A DNA stretch of 36,957 nucleotides from Arthrobacter sp. Bi26 (GTDB taxonomy: Bacteria > Actinomycetota > Actinomycetes > Actinomycetales > Micrococcaceae). Of this stretch, positions 1 to 7,470 are shown in pieces. A program made the position numbers and the translations under genes. How positions within the stretch are numbered: position 1 is the stretch's first letter; every line of letters starts with the position of its first letter. Location: assembly GCF_918697925.1 (NCBI RefSeq), contig NZ_CAKKMF010000050.1, forward strand, positions 1 through 36,957, read 5' to 3'. The notes beneath the pieces were generated by a model. That model was not told the DNA's origin, ran no database searches, and was given only the letters and a program-made list of their open reading frames with translations.

Positions 1-1
1 C

Positions 2-142
2 CACGTGATCCACAAGGAACACTGGACCATCCGGCTCAAAACCGGGATTCCCTGGTTCATCCCGCCACCCCACCTCGACCCGCGCCAGCAACCCAGACGG
101 AACCACTACTTCCGACCAGACGACCTCATGACGGCCGCATGA
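2..142 (+). CDS. DUF222/HNH endonuclease-type protein, C-terminal end only
   Basis: The 46 C-terminal residues of a gene that begins outside the window. What is visible is the segment after the HNH core: a Trp-Thr-Ile-Arg-Leu strand, then an IPWFIPPPHLDP stretch and a basic QPRRNHYF stretch before the stop. This tail is characteristic of actinobacterial DUF222 plus HNH proteins (13E12-repeat family), which occur in many copies in Arthrobacter genomes. These proteins are putative nucleases of unknown role, often thought to be mobile. The catalytic HNH residues lie outside the window, so activity cannot be judged. The family call is fairly firm; the function is not. Confidence 0.75.
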   Translation, partial: HVIHKEHWTIRLKTGIPWFIPPPHLDPRQQPRRNHYFRPDDLMTAA

Positions 143-579
143 CCACGGCCCACGCGACCCCGCCGGGCCGTGCGGTTCCCACGTTCAGGCCAAAGTCTTG
201 GCCCCGCGGGGGCAACGCCGCCGGGCTGCGTGATGCGGGATGGAACAGGGATTAGTGATGACCTCAAAAATTGGCTCGACGGTGACTCTGATATTTCTCT
301 GACGGAGTGCTCTCGCCCTGGTGTGGAGATTGTCACCGTAGTCGTTGCTGGCCTTGTGGGGGGACGAGCATCCCTTTGCGAGCGGCCTCACCGAAGATCA
401 GGCCAATGGCATTGGCTGGTCTAAGCGCCGACCACAAAGTGGACCAAGGTTGAGAAAGTTGAGAAAGAAGAGCGCACTCCTATCGCTCCGCTTCATGGAC
501 CGGCTCCACTTCCGGCTAAGAAGCGAGAATTGCTCAGCTCCTCCGCTGAGCGCAGCTACCGCTACCGCTACCGCAACCA
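143..579. other. Gene-free interval between the HNH tail and ggt
   Basis: No reading frame here has a convincing start, ribosome site and protein-like composition. Besides the hairpin at its left end it contains a GTTGAGAAA direct repeat near 450-467 and a short CTACCG tandem run near 556-575 directly beyond the ggt stop. The genes on both sides converge into it, so it is probably a shared 3' region. Confidence 0.5.
144..172 (+). terminator. Hairpin just after the HNH gene
   Basis: Arms CACGGCCC (144-151) and GGGCCGTG (165-172) pair perfectly across a 13-nt loop. The hairpin starts 2 nt after the stop codon of the HNH-type gene. There is no T tract, so it is a candidate terminator of the U-less actinobacterial kind rather than a classical one. 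Confidence 0.45.
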
Positions 580-2487
580 CTACCGGCCCGCAGCATAGCC
601 CTGCGCACCCCGCGGATTCGCCGCGGCCTGCAGGACCCCGGTCTCGGGATCCCGCACGACGGCGGACAGCCGCCCCAGCGCCCAGTCACCAGCCCGGGTG
701 ACAACATGTCCGCGGCGCTCAAGGCATTCGATGACGTCCTCCCCCAGCCGGTCCTCGACGACGGCGCCGCCGGGCTCCCAGGTGCGCGGCCAGAAGGACC
801 CGGGCATCGAGGTCGTGTGGAACGTCGGCGCATCGATGGCCTGCTGCGGCGAGTACCCGCCCACGATGGTCCGCAGCAGGTACGGCAGCTGCCACTGGTC
901 CTGCTGGTCGCCGCCGGGCGAACCCAGGGCCGCCACGGCGTGGCCGTCCCGCAGCACGAGAGTCGGCGTCAAAGTGGTGCGCGGGCGTTTGCCGGGTGTC
1001 AGCGTGGAAGGCGTCCCGGGCTCCAGCCAGGTCATCTGCAGCCGCGTGCCCAGGCAGAAGCCCAGCTCCGGGATCGCGGGCGAAGACTGCAGCCAGCCGC
1101 CCGACGGTGTGGCCGAAACCATGTTGCCCCACCTATCCACGACGTCGATATGACAGGTGTCGCCCCGGGTCTCCCCCGCGGGTGTCACGGTGGGCTCGCC
1201 GACGCCGAGTCCGGCCGCGAAGGCATTGCCCGCGAGCGCCGGCGGCGTGTAATCGGTGCGCAGCGGTGGGATGTACGGCTCCCGGCCGGCCACGGTGCCG
1301 GGCCGGAACTCGTGGGAGGCCCGGTCCGTGATCAAGGCCCGACGGCCGGCGCAGTATTCCTCCGACAATAGGTAGTCCAGCGGCACGTCCGTGTCGCCGT
1401 AGTACGCCTCCCGGTCCGCGAGCGCGAGCTTCTGCGCCTCCAGGATGGTGTGCGCCCCCAGTTCGGTGGACGGATCAAGGAATCGGTCTTCGAACCCGGA
1501 CAGGATGGCCAGGGTCTGCAGCAGCGCCGGTCCTTGACCCCAGGGTCCAGTCTTGGCGATCGTGTGACCCCGGAACTCCACGGTGGCGGCCGCCTCATAC
1601 CCGGCCTCGAACCCCGCCAGGTCGTCCAGGGCGAGCACCCCGCGGTGATCTGTGCCCGAGGAATGCCGGTGCGGGGACTGAACCGAATCCACCATGGCGC
1701 GGGCCACGAAGCCCTCCCGCCACTCGCGCCGGGCCGCATCAATTCCTGCCTCGCGGGTAGGCGCTTTAACTCCGGCCTTCACGAGCCGTTCCAGTGTGCG
1801 GGCATAGGCCGGGTTCCACACCAGCTCACCCTCAACCGGGATACGGCCGCCCGGCATCCACAGCTCAGCCGACGTGGGCCAATGCGTCTCGAACAGCGCG
1901 GCCACGGCGGCGATGGTGGTCCCAACCCGGCCGAGCATCGGGTGGCCGTCCCGCGCGTAGCCGATCGCGAAATCCAGCACCGCGTCCAGCTCCCACGTTC
2001 CGTGGTCACGCAGAAGCAGGAGCCAGGCGTCGACGGCGGCAGGCACCGCGGCGGCCAAGGCACCTGAGCCCGGAACGAGGTCCAGGCCTTCGGCCACGTA
2101 ATGCTCCACGGTGGCCCCGGCCGGCGCCGGCCCCTGCCCCATCAGGACTATCGGCTGATCCGGCCGGTCCGCGGTGACAAAGATCCCGGTCATGTCCCCG
2201 CCGGGCCCGTTGAGATGCGGCTCCGCCACATGGAGCACGAAGGCTCCCGCCACCGCGGCGTCGAAGGCGTTGCCGCCGCGCTCAAGCACCGCCTGGGCAG
2301 CCGCCGTCGAGAGCCAGTGCGTGGACGCGCTCATCCCGAAGGTGCCTTGCAGTGTGGGGCGGGTGGTGAAGGGCTCCGGCCTGGTGAACGGCACCCTAGC
2401 CGCGAGTGGGCGATCCCCGGCGACTTCGGCAACCACGGTGTCAGCCAAACAGGGCCGCCACGCGGGTGAGGGTCTCGTAGACGCCAT
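580..2487 (-). CDS. ggt: Gamma-glutamyltransferase-family N-terminal nucleophile hydrolase
   Basis: Family members are made as one chain and cleave themselves in front of a Thr that becomes the nucleophile of the small subunit. That site is visible as GDTCHIDVVD, with Thr at about residue 444, followed by the WGNMVSATPSGGW strand expected just after the cut. The N-terminal ERGGNAFDAAVA helix and NGPGGD turn, and a later GSPGGD loop, are also family features. At 635 residues it is slightly long. The start is uncertain: ATG at 2487 overlaps the upstream small gene by 47 nt, a TTG at 2448 would overlap it by 8 nt, and the conserved part begins near residue 45. No signal peptide is seen, so it is probably cytoplasmic. 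Being third after an OFA carrier and its small subunit suggests it acts on the imported compound or a gamma-glutamylated derivative. The real substrate cannot be read from sequence. Confidence 0.85.
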   Translation of the reverse strand: MASTRPSPAWRPCLADTVVAEVAGDRPLAARVPFTRPEPFTTRPTLQGTFGMSASTHWLSTAAAQAVLERGGNAFDAAVAGAFVLHVAEPHLNGPGGDMTGIFVTADRPDQPIVLMGQGPAPAGATVEHYVAEGLDLVPGSGALAAAVPAAVDAWLLLLRDHGTWELDAVLDFAIGYARDGHPMLGRVGTTIAAVAALFETHWPTSAELWMPGGRIPVEGELVWNPAYARTLERLVKAGVKAPTREAGIDAARREWREGFVARAMVDSVQSPHRHSSGTDHRGVLALDDLAGFEAGYEAAATVEFRGHTIAKTGPWGQGPALLQTLAILSGFEDRFLDPSTELGAHTILEAQKLALADREAYYGDTDVPLDYLLSEEYCAGRRALITDRASHEFRPGTVAGREPYIPPLRTDYTPPALAGNAFAAGLGVGEPTVTPAGETRGDTCHIDVVDRWGNMVSATPSGGWLQSSPAIPELGFCLGTRLQMTWLEPGTPSTLTPGKRPRTTLTPTLVLRDGHAVAALGSPGGDQQDQWQLPYLLRTIVGGYSPQQAIDAPTFHTTSMPGSFWPRTWEPGGAVVEDRLGEDVIECLERRGHVVTRAGDWALGRLSAVVRDPETGVLQAAANPRGAQGYAAGR

Positions 2488-2569
2488 ACCCGAGCGGTAC
2501 GCCGACCAGCGCCCACGCGATGACCAATTTTCCGGTGGACGGTGTCACCGAGCTCTGTTCAGTAGTCAT
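2441..2569 (-). CDS. MFS transporter small subunit (OFA-associated, 42 aa)
   Basis: A 42-residue protein with a polar N-terminus and one hydrophobic helix (LVIAWALVGVPLGYGVYETL), ending in the short tail TRVAALFG. This composition and tail match the small-subunit family found immediately downstream of oxalate/formate-antiporter-like MFS carriers. The ATG is 1 nt after the carrier's stop codon, and GGAGG inside the end of the carrier gene sits 6 nt before it, so translation is probably coupled. The mechanism of such small subunits is not established; a role in stabilising or assembling the carrier is an inference from gene order. It is easily missed by gene callers because of its size. Confidence 0.8.
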   Translation of the reverse strand: MTTEQSSVTPSTGKLVIAWALVGVPLGYGVYETLTRVAALFG

Positions 2570-2570
2570 T

Positions 2571-3965
2571 TCAGGCCTCCAAGGCGGGTTCTTCGGACCG
2601 GACACGGCCGGCACGGGGTTCATGGAATCGCGCCTCGACCGGCGTGACCAGCAGGTTCGCCACGAACCCGATCACCAGCAGCCCCACCATGGTCAGCAAG
2701 GCCGGCTGGTAGGACGCGGCGTTGAGCGCGCCGGGCTTGCCCTGCGCGTCCAGGAACGCGTTGACGATCAGCGGGCCGGCGACGCCGGCCGCGGACCAGG
2801 CAGTCAGGAGACGGCCGTGGATGGCACCGACCTGGAAGGTACCGAATAGGTCGCGGAGGTAGGCGGGGGCGGTCGCGAACCCGCCGCCGTAGAAGGAGAT
2901 GATGACGAATGCGAGGGCGACGTACAGGACGGTCGTCGTCGAGCCGGCCAGCGCCAGCACGGTGTAAAGCAACGCGCCGACGCCGAGGAAGACCATGTAG
3001 ATGCGCTTGCGGCCGGTGACATCGGAGATCGCCGACCAGGCAAAACGGCCCGACATGTTGCCGATGGACAGGAGCCCCACGAAGCCGGCGGCCACAGCGG
3101 CGCTGGCCAGGGAGGTGCCGTCAGTCTGGCGGAAGAAGTCCTGGATCATCGGAGCGGCCTGTTCAAGGATGCCGATGCCTGCCGTGACATTGCAGAACAA
3201 GGCGATCCACACGAGCCAGAACTGTCTGGTCTTGACCGCGTTCCTGGCGGAGACATTCTCCGTGGTGACCAGGGAGGCGGCTTTGACCTTGGCCGGGTCG
3301 AAGCCTGCCGGCTTCCATCCCTCGGCCGGGACCTTGATGGTGAAGGCGCCGAACATCATGTAGGCCAGATAGACGACGGCGAGGGTCAGGAAGAGCTTGC
3401 CCACGGATTCGCCGCTGGCCACCCAGCCCTTGGCGCCGGAGTTGGGATCGTACATCTTGAGCAGTGCCGTGGAGACTGGGCTGGCAATCAGGGCGCCGCC
3501 GCCGAATCCCATGATGGCCATGCCGGTGGCGAGTCCGGGACGGTCGGGGAACCATTTGATCAGGGTGGAGACCGGAGAGATGTAGCCGACCCCCAGGCCA
3601 ATGCCGCCGACGACGCCGTAGCCGAGGTAGACGAGCCAGAGCTGGTGGCTGAAGATGCCCAGCGACCCGATCAGGAAGCCGCTGGCCCAGAACGCGGCGG
3701 AGGTGAACATCGCCTTCCGGGGCCCGTTCCTGTCCACCCACGTGCCCATGATGGCGGCCGAGAGGCCCAACATCACGATCGCGATGGAGAAGATCACGCC
3801 GACCTCGGTCAGGCTGGCGCCGAAGTGCTTCACCAACGCGGTCTTGTAGACGCTGGTCGCGTAGGCCTGTCCGATGCACAGGTGCACGGCAAGGGCTGCT
3901 GGGGGTACGAGCCACCGGTTGAATCCCGGCGGGGCAATGGTTCGTTCGCGGTCCAGCCAGCCCAT
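2571..3965 (-). CDS. OFA-family MFS transporter (oxalate/formate antiporter-like)
   Basis: 464 residues with about twelve hydrophobic segments and an MFS cytoplasmic signature (WVDRNGPRKAMF) after the second helix. The N-terminus MGWLDRERTIAPPGFNRWLVPPAALA is typical of the actinobacterial OFA group. I chose the ATG at 3965 because AGGGGAG lies 5 nt upstream; an in-frame extension to 4085 has no comparable site and a non-membrane, low-quality N-terminus. Family members move small carboxylates such as oxalate, formate or related monocarboxylates across the inner membrane. It is first in an operon with the 42-residue small subunit and a gamma-glutamyltransferase-family enzyme. The substrate is unknown. 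Confidence 0.85.
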   Translation of the reverse strand: MGWLDRERTIAPPGFNRWLVPPAALAVHLCIGQAYATSVYKTALVKHFGASLTEVGVIFSIAIVMLGLSAAIMGTWVDRNGPRKAMFTSAAFWASGFLIGSLGIFSHQLWLVYLGYGVVGGIGLGVGYISPVSTLIKWFPDRPGLATGMAIMGFGGGALIASPVSTALLKMYDPNSGAKGWVASGESVGKLFLTLAVVYLAYMMFGAFTIKVPAEGWKPAGFDPAKVKAASLVTTENVSARNAVKTRQFWLVWIALFCNVTAGIGILEQAAPMIQDFFRQTDGTSLASAAVAAGFVGLLSIGNMSGRFAWSAISDVTGRKRIYMVFLGVGALLYTVLALAGSTTTVLYVALAFVIISFYGGGFATAPAYLRDLFGTFQVGAIHGRLLTAWSAAGVAGPLIVNAFLDAQGKPGALNAASYQPALLTMVGLLVIGFVANLLVTPVEARFHEPRAGRVRSEEPALEA

Positions 3966-4040
3966 GTATGCTCCCCTGCTCGTCAACGACATCGGTGTCC
4001 AGCACATTGCAGCGACGGTCCTCTGCCAGGGCCTCTGACC

Positions 4041-4064
4041 GAGCTTCCGGCAGAGCTTCCGGCA
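4041..4064. repeat. 12-bp tandem duplication in the OFA-carrier leader
   Basis: GAGCTTCCGGCA occurs twice in direct succession (4041-4052, 4053-4064) in the 227-bp region between the carrier start and the end of tex. No clear promoter hexamers were identified in this interval. Confidence 0.6.
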
Positions 4065-4192
4065 GAGGGCCGTTGCCTCCGGCAATCATGGTGCAAGATC
4101 GTCAGTAAACGTACTAGTTATGCGCCAAGCGGTAGGGAATCCGCGACGAACGGTAGGTCCGGGGCGGCGGGGGCAGCCGCACCCTGGGAGCG

Positions 4193-6709
4193 CTACTTGC
4201 CCAGACCGGCCCTCCGGAGTGCCTCGGCCATCGCTGTGTTGACGGGCGACGGCGGCGGCGTCGACTTCTGCGGTTGTCGGGCGGGCGTCCGCCGGTCGGG
4301 CGCCGGTTTCCCGGACGGCTGCTTCGACGGCGTCTGCGGCGCCGACTGCCGCGGACGTTCCGCCCGCGAGTCTGCACGTCCGCCGGCCGCACGATCGCCG
4401 GAGGCTGCCGGTTCGTCGTCGAGCCTTAATGTCAGCGAGATGCGCTTCCGCTCCGGATCCGCTTCCAGCACCTTGACCCGGACCACCTGCCCGGATTTGA
4501 CCACCTCCCGGGGGTCGGAGACGAACCGGTTGGCCAGCGCGGACACGTGCACGAGCCCGTCCTGGTGCACGCCGACGTCGACGAACGCACCGAACGCCGC
4601 CACGTTGGTCACGGTGCCCTCCAACACCATGCCCGGCCTCAGATCCGAGATCTTCTCGATGCCCTCCGAGAACGCTGCCGCAGCGAAGGCCGGACGCGGG
4701 TCACGGCCGGGCTTCTCGAGCTCGGCGATGATGTCCTGCACGGTTGGCAGGCCGAAGGAGCCGTCCACGAAGTCCTGCGGGTTCAGTGCCGCATAGCTTC
4801 CCGCGGCCGGCGCCTTCCCGGCGGCCGCCTTGATTTTCCGGGCCACCGGGTAAGCCTCGGGGTGCACGCTGGAGGCATCCAGCGGCTCCGCTCCCCCGGT
4901 GATCCGGAGGAAGCCCGCACACTGCTCAAACGCCTTGGCGCCCAGCCGCGGGACCTTCTTCAGCTCGCTGCGCTTGTTGAATGGCCCGTGCTCGTTCCGG
5001 TACGCCACGATGTTTTCGCTCAGCAGCGGCCCCACGCCGGCCACCCGGCTCAGCAATGCCGGCGAGGCGGTGTTGACGTCCACGCCCACCGCGTTCACGC
5101 AGTCCTCGACGACGGCGTCCAGGCTGCGGTCCAGCTTCGCGGCCGTGACGTCGTGCTGGTACTGCCCGACGCCGATCGACTTGGGCTCGATCTTCACCAG
5201 CTCCGCGAGCGGGTCCTGCAGGCGCCGCGCGATCGAGACGGCGCCGCGCAAGGATACGTCCATGCCGGGCAGCTCGGCCGCCGCGAGTGCCGACGCCGAA
5301 TACACCGACGCTCCGGCCTCGGACACCACGATCTTCTGCGGTTTGGCGTGCAAGTTGGCAGAGTCTGAGGCGGGCGCTAGCTGTTTCAGCAGCTCGGCGG
5401 CGAGCTTGTCCGTCTCCCGTGACGCCGTACCGTTCCCGATCGCGACGAGTTCGACGCCGTGCTTCTTCGCCAGGCCCACGAGGGTCCGCAGCGCCTCGTC
5501 CCATTTCCGGGCCGGGGCGTGCGGGTAAACGGTGTCCGTCGCAACCACCTTGCCGGTTCCATCCACCACCGCGACCTTCACGCCGGTCCGGAGTCCCGGG
5601 TCCAGGCCCAGGGTGGCACGGTTCCCGGCCGGCGCGGCGAGCAGCACGTCGCGCAGGTTGGCGGCGAAGACGCGCACGGCCTCGTCCTCGGCGGCGGCGA
5701 ACATCCGGCTCCGCAGATCAGCCGTCAGCCGGGCCAGCACCCGTGAGCGCCAGGCCAGCTGCGCGGTCTGCAGCAGCCAGGCGTCGGCGGGCCGGCCACG
5801 GTCGGCAACCCCGAGGAACCTGGCCACAGCGGCCTCGTAACGGCCGCGCGCGGCCGTGAGGGCGGCGTCGTCGTTCGGTTCAGCCTCGGCGAGCTCCAGC
5901 TCCAGCGCCCCGTCCTTCTCGCCGCGCAACAGCGCCAGGACGCGGTGTGATGGCATGCCGGCCGGCTGCTGGGAGAACTCGAAGTAGTCCTTGAACTTCT
6001 GGCCCTCAGCTTCCTTGCCCTTCTTCACGCGGGACACCATCCGGCCCTGGGTCCAGAGCCGTTCCCGGAGTGTGGCGGCCAGGTCGGCATCCTGCGCGAC
6101 GCGTTCCACCAGGATGGAGCGGGCACCGGCGAGGGCCGCCGCGGAGTCCCCGATCGAGTGTTCGGCGTTGAGGTATTTGGCGGCTTCGCGGTCCGGGTCC
6201 AGTTCCGGGCGCTTGAGCAGGGCGTCGGCGAGCGGCTCCAGCCCGGCTTCGCGGGCGATCTGAGCCTTCGTGCGCCGCTTGGTTTTGAACGGGAGGTAGA
6301 TGTCCTCCAGCCGCGACTTGGTGTCGGCGCCGACGACGGCGGCCTGCAGTTCCGGGGTCAGCGCACCCTGGGCGGCGATCGCTTCGAGGATGCTCCGGCG
6401 GCGGTCCTCGAGCTCGCGCAAGTAGCGCAGCCGCTCCTCCAACTCGCGGAGCTGGGTGTCGTCCAGGGTTCCGGTCGCTTCCTTGCGGTAGCGGGCGATG
6501 AACGGCACGGTGGAGCCGGCGTCGAGCAGGTCCACGGCAGCCTTGACCTGCCAAGGAAGGACGCCGAGTTCGCCGGCGATCTGGGCGGCGATGCCGGACT
6601 CCTGCGTGTGCGGCGTGCCGGGCTGTGGTGAGCCGGTCTTCGGCGAGGGGCCGGAGGCGGGCGAGACGGGTGAGGCGGGGCGCTGCGGGTGTTGGGTCAC
6701 CCAAACCAT
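4193..6709 (-). CDS. tex: Tex-family RNA-binding transcription accessory protein
   Basis: 838 residues with the whole Tex layout. An N-terminal helical Tex_N region contains the VPFIARYRKEATG motif. A YqgF/RNase H-like core follows (ATLGLDPGLRTGVKVAVVDGTG), then the helix-hairpin-helix region (VGVDVNTASPALLSRVAGVG) and a C-terminal S1 domain (EGTVTNVAAFGAFVDVGVHQ) near residues 690-760. Tex binds nucleic acid and affects transcription elongation and RNA turnover; it is a widespread housekeeping protein. The last ~65 residues are a Pro/Arg/Ser-rich, probably disordered linker ending in a short helix, and the first ~35 residues are also low complexity; both extensions are common in actinobacteria. 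GGGGTAAGG lies just before the ATG. It stands alone, 15 nt from the SOUL gene stop. Confidence 0.95.
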   Translation of the reverse strand: MVWVTQHPQRPASPVSPASGPSPKTGSPQPGTPHTQESGIAAQIAGELGVLPWQVKAAVDLLDAGSTVPFIARYRKEATGTLDDTQLRELEERLRYLRELEDRRRSILEAIAAQGALTPELQAAVVGADTKSRLEDIYLPFKTKRRTKAQIAREAGLEPLADALLKRPELDPDREAAKYLNAEHSIGDSAAALAGARSILVERVAQDADLAATLRERLWTQGRMVSRVKKGKEAEGQKFKDYFEFSQQPAGMPSHRVLALLRGEKDGALELELAEAEPNDDAALTAARGRYEAAVARFLGVADRGRPADAWLLQTAQLAWRSRVLARLTADLRSRMFAAAEDEAVRVFAANLRDVLLAAPAGNRATLGLDPGLRTGVKVAVVDGTGKVVATDTVYPHAPARKWDEALRTLVGLAKKHGVELVAIGNGTASRETDKLAAELLKQLAPASDSANLHAKPQKIVVSEAGASVYSASALAAAELPGMDVSLRGAVSIARRLQDPLAELVKIEPKSIGVGQYQHDVTAAKLDRSLDAVVEDCVNAVGVDVNTASPALLSRVAGVGPLLSENIVAYRNEHGPFNKRSELKKVPRLGAKAFEQCAGFLRITGGAEPLDASSVHPEAYPVARKIKAAAGKAPAAGSYAALNPQDFVDGSFGLPTVQDIIAELEKPGRDPRPAFAAAAFSEGIEKISDLRPGMVLEGTVTNVAAFGAFVDVGVHQDGLVHVSALANRFVSDPREVVKSGQVVRVKVLEADPERKRISLTLRLDDEPAASGDRAAGGRADSRAERPRQSAPQTPSKQPSGKPAPDRRTPARQPQKSTPPPSPVNTAMAEALRRAGLGK

Positions 6710-6724
6710 TTTGCCTTACCCCGG

Positions 6725-7330
6725 TCAGCGGCCGGGCTCGCCCGGAGGAGTAAAGGGCTCCTGCACGTCCTGAACAACTTCGTTGCGGCGCAGGAACCAC
6801 GGCTTGAACGGCGGATCAAAACGGGCGAATCGTGGCGGCCCCACAGCCTTCAGCCCGGCTAGCTTCAGTGCCTCCTGGAGGCCATCGTTTCGCCGTACAA
6901 AGGCCGCCTCCGACCCGCTGCCTGAGAACCGAAGGGCGGCTGCCAGGGAACCTGGCTGGGCCCGGACTCTAACGTCGGGGTTCGCCGGGACCGGCGCCGT
7001 CTCCGCCGTCACCCCAGCGGGGAGCACAAAGGCCACGATGAAATCAGCGGGCTCTGCACTTCCCGGCAGCGGGCCGCTTTGCAATACCGGCGCGGTCATC
7101 GCCAGCTTTTGCGACGGCCCGGGCCCCTGGATCACCGGGGCCGTCATCGCCAGCTTCCGTTGCGCCGTGTTGCTGCCGCTGATGTAGTTGAACAGGTGCC
7201 GGAAGGCAGCATTCCCGGCGCGGTCGAAGGTCGCTTTGACCTCTATTTCCGCCACGGCGTACGCGGGATAGCGGCGCAGCTCGAAGTGCGCGTAGCGCTG
7301 GACCAGCTCATACGGTTGCTGTTCGGTCAT
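6725..7330 (-). CDS. SOUL-domain haem-binding protein
   Basis: 201 residues spanning one SOUL/HBP domain. The opening pattern YELVQRYAHFELRRYPAYAVAE, the FRHLFNYISGSN segment and two KLAMTAPV repeats are diagnostic of the family. There is no signal peptide or membrane segment, so it is cytosolic. Family members bind haem or other tetrapyrroles weakly; their role in bacteria is unclear. Upstream it shares a 140-bp divergent region with the nuclease/helicase gene. That region holds a perfect inverted repeat 28 nt before this start, which could be an operator. Confidence 0.9.
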   Translation of the reverse strand: MTEQQPYELVQRYAHFELRRYPAYAVAEIEVKATFDRAGNAAFRHLFNYISGSNTAQRKLAMTAPVIQGPGPSQKLAMTAPVLQSGPLPGSAEPADFIVAFVLPAGVTAETAPVPANPDVRVRAQPGSLAAALRFSGSGSEAAFVRRNDGLQEALKLAGLKAVGPPRFARFDPPFKPWFLRRNEVVQDVQEPFTPPGEPGR

Positions 7331-7357
7331 AGTCCTCAGACCCTACGCCGGTCCTGC

Positions 7358-7392
7358 GACAGGAACCAGAGGGGCATTGCCTGGTTCCTGTC
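7358..7392. promoter_or_regulatory. Perfect 12-bp inverted repeat between divergent genes
   Basis: GACAGGAACCAG (7358-7369) and its exact complement CTGGTTCCTGTC (7381-7392) flank an 11-nt spacer. The element lies between the divergent SOUL and nuclease/helicase starts, so it cannot be a 3' terminator for either gene. The simplest reading is a two-site operator for a dimeric regulator; a hairpin in the leader of one transcript is the alternative. Confidence 0.55.
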
Positions 7393-7470
7393 CCGTGTTT
7401 GACTGTCAGAGGGCTTTGATAGCTTGAATAGCGGAGGCACCAACAACGGGGCACCAGCAACGGGGGCACA

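Noticed and set aside
143..579. Small proteins encoded in the first intergenic region
   Set aside because: Several open frames exist on both strands but none has a ribosome site or recognisable composition.
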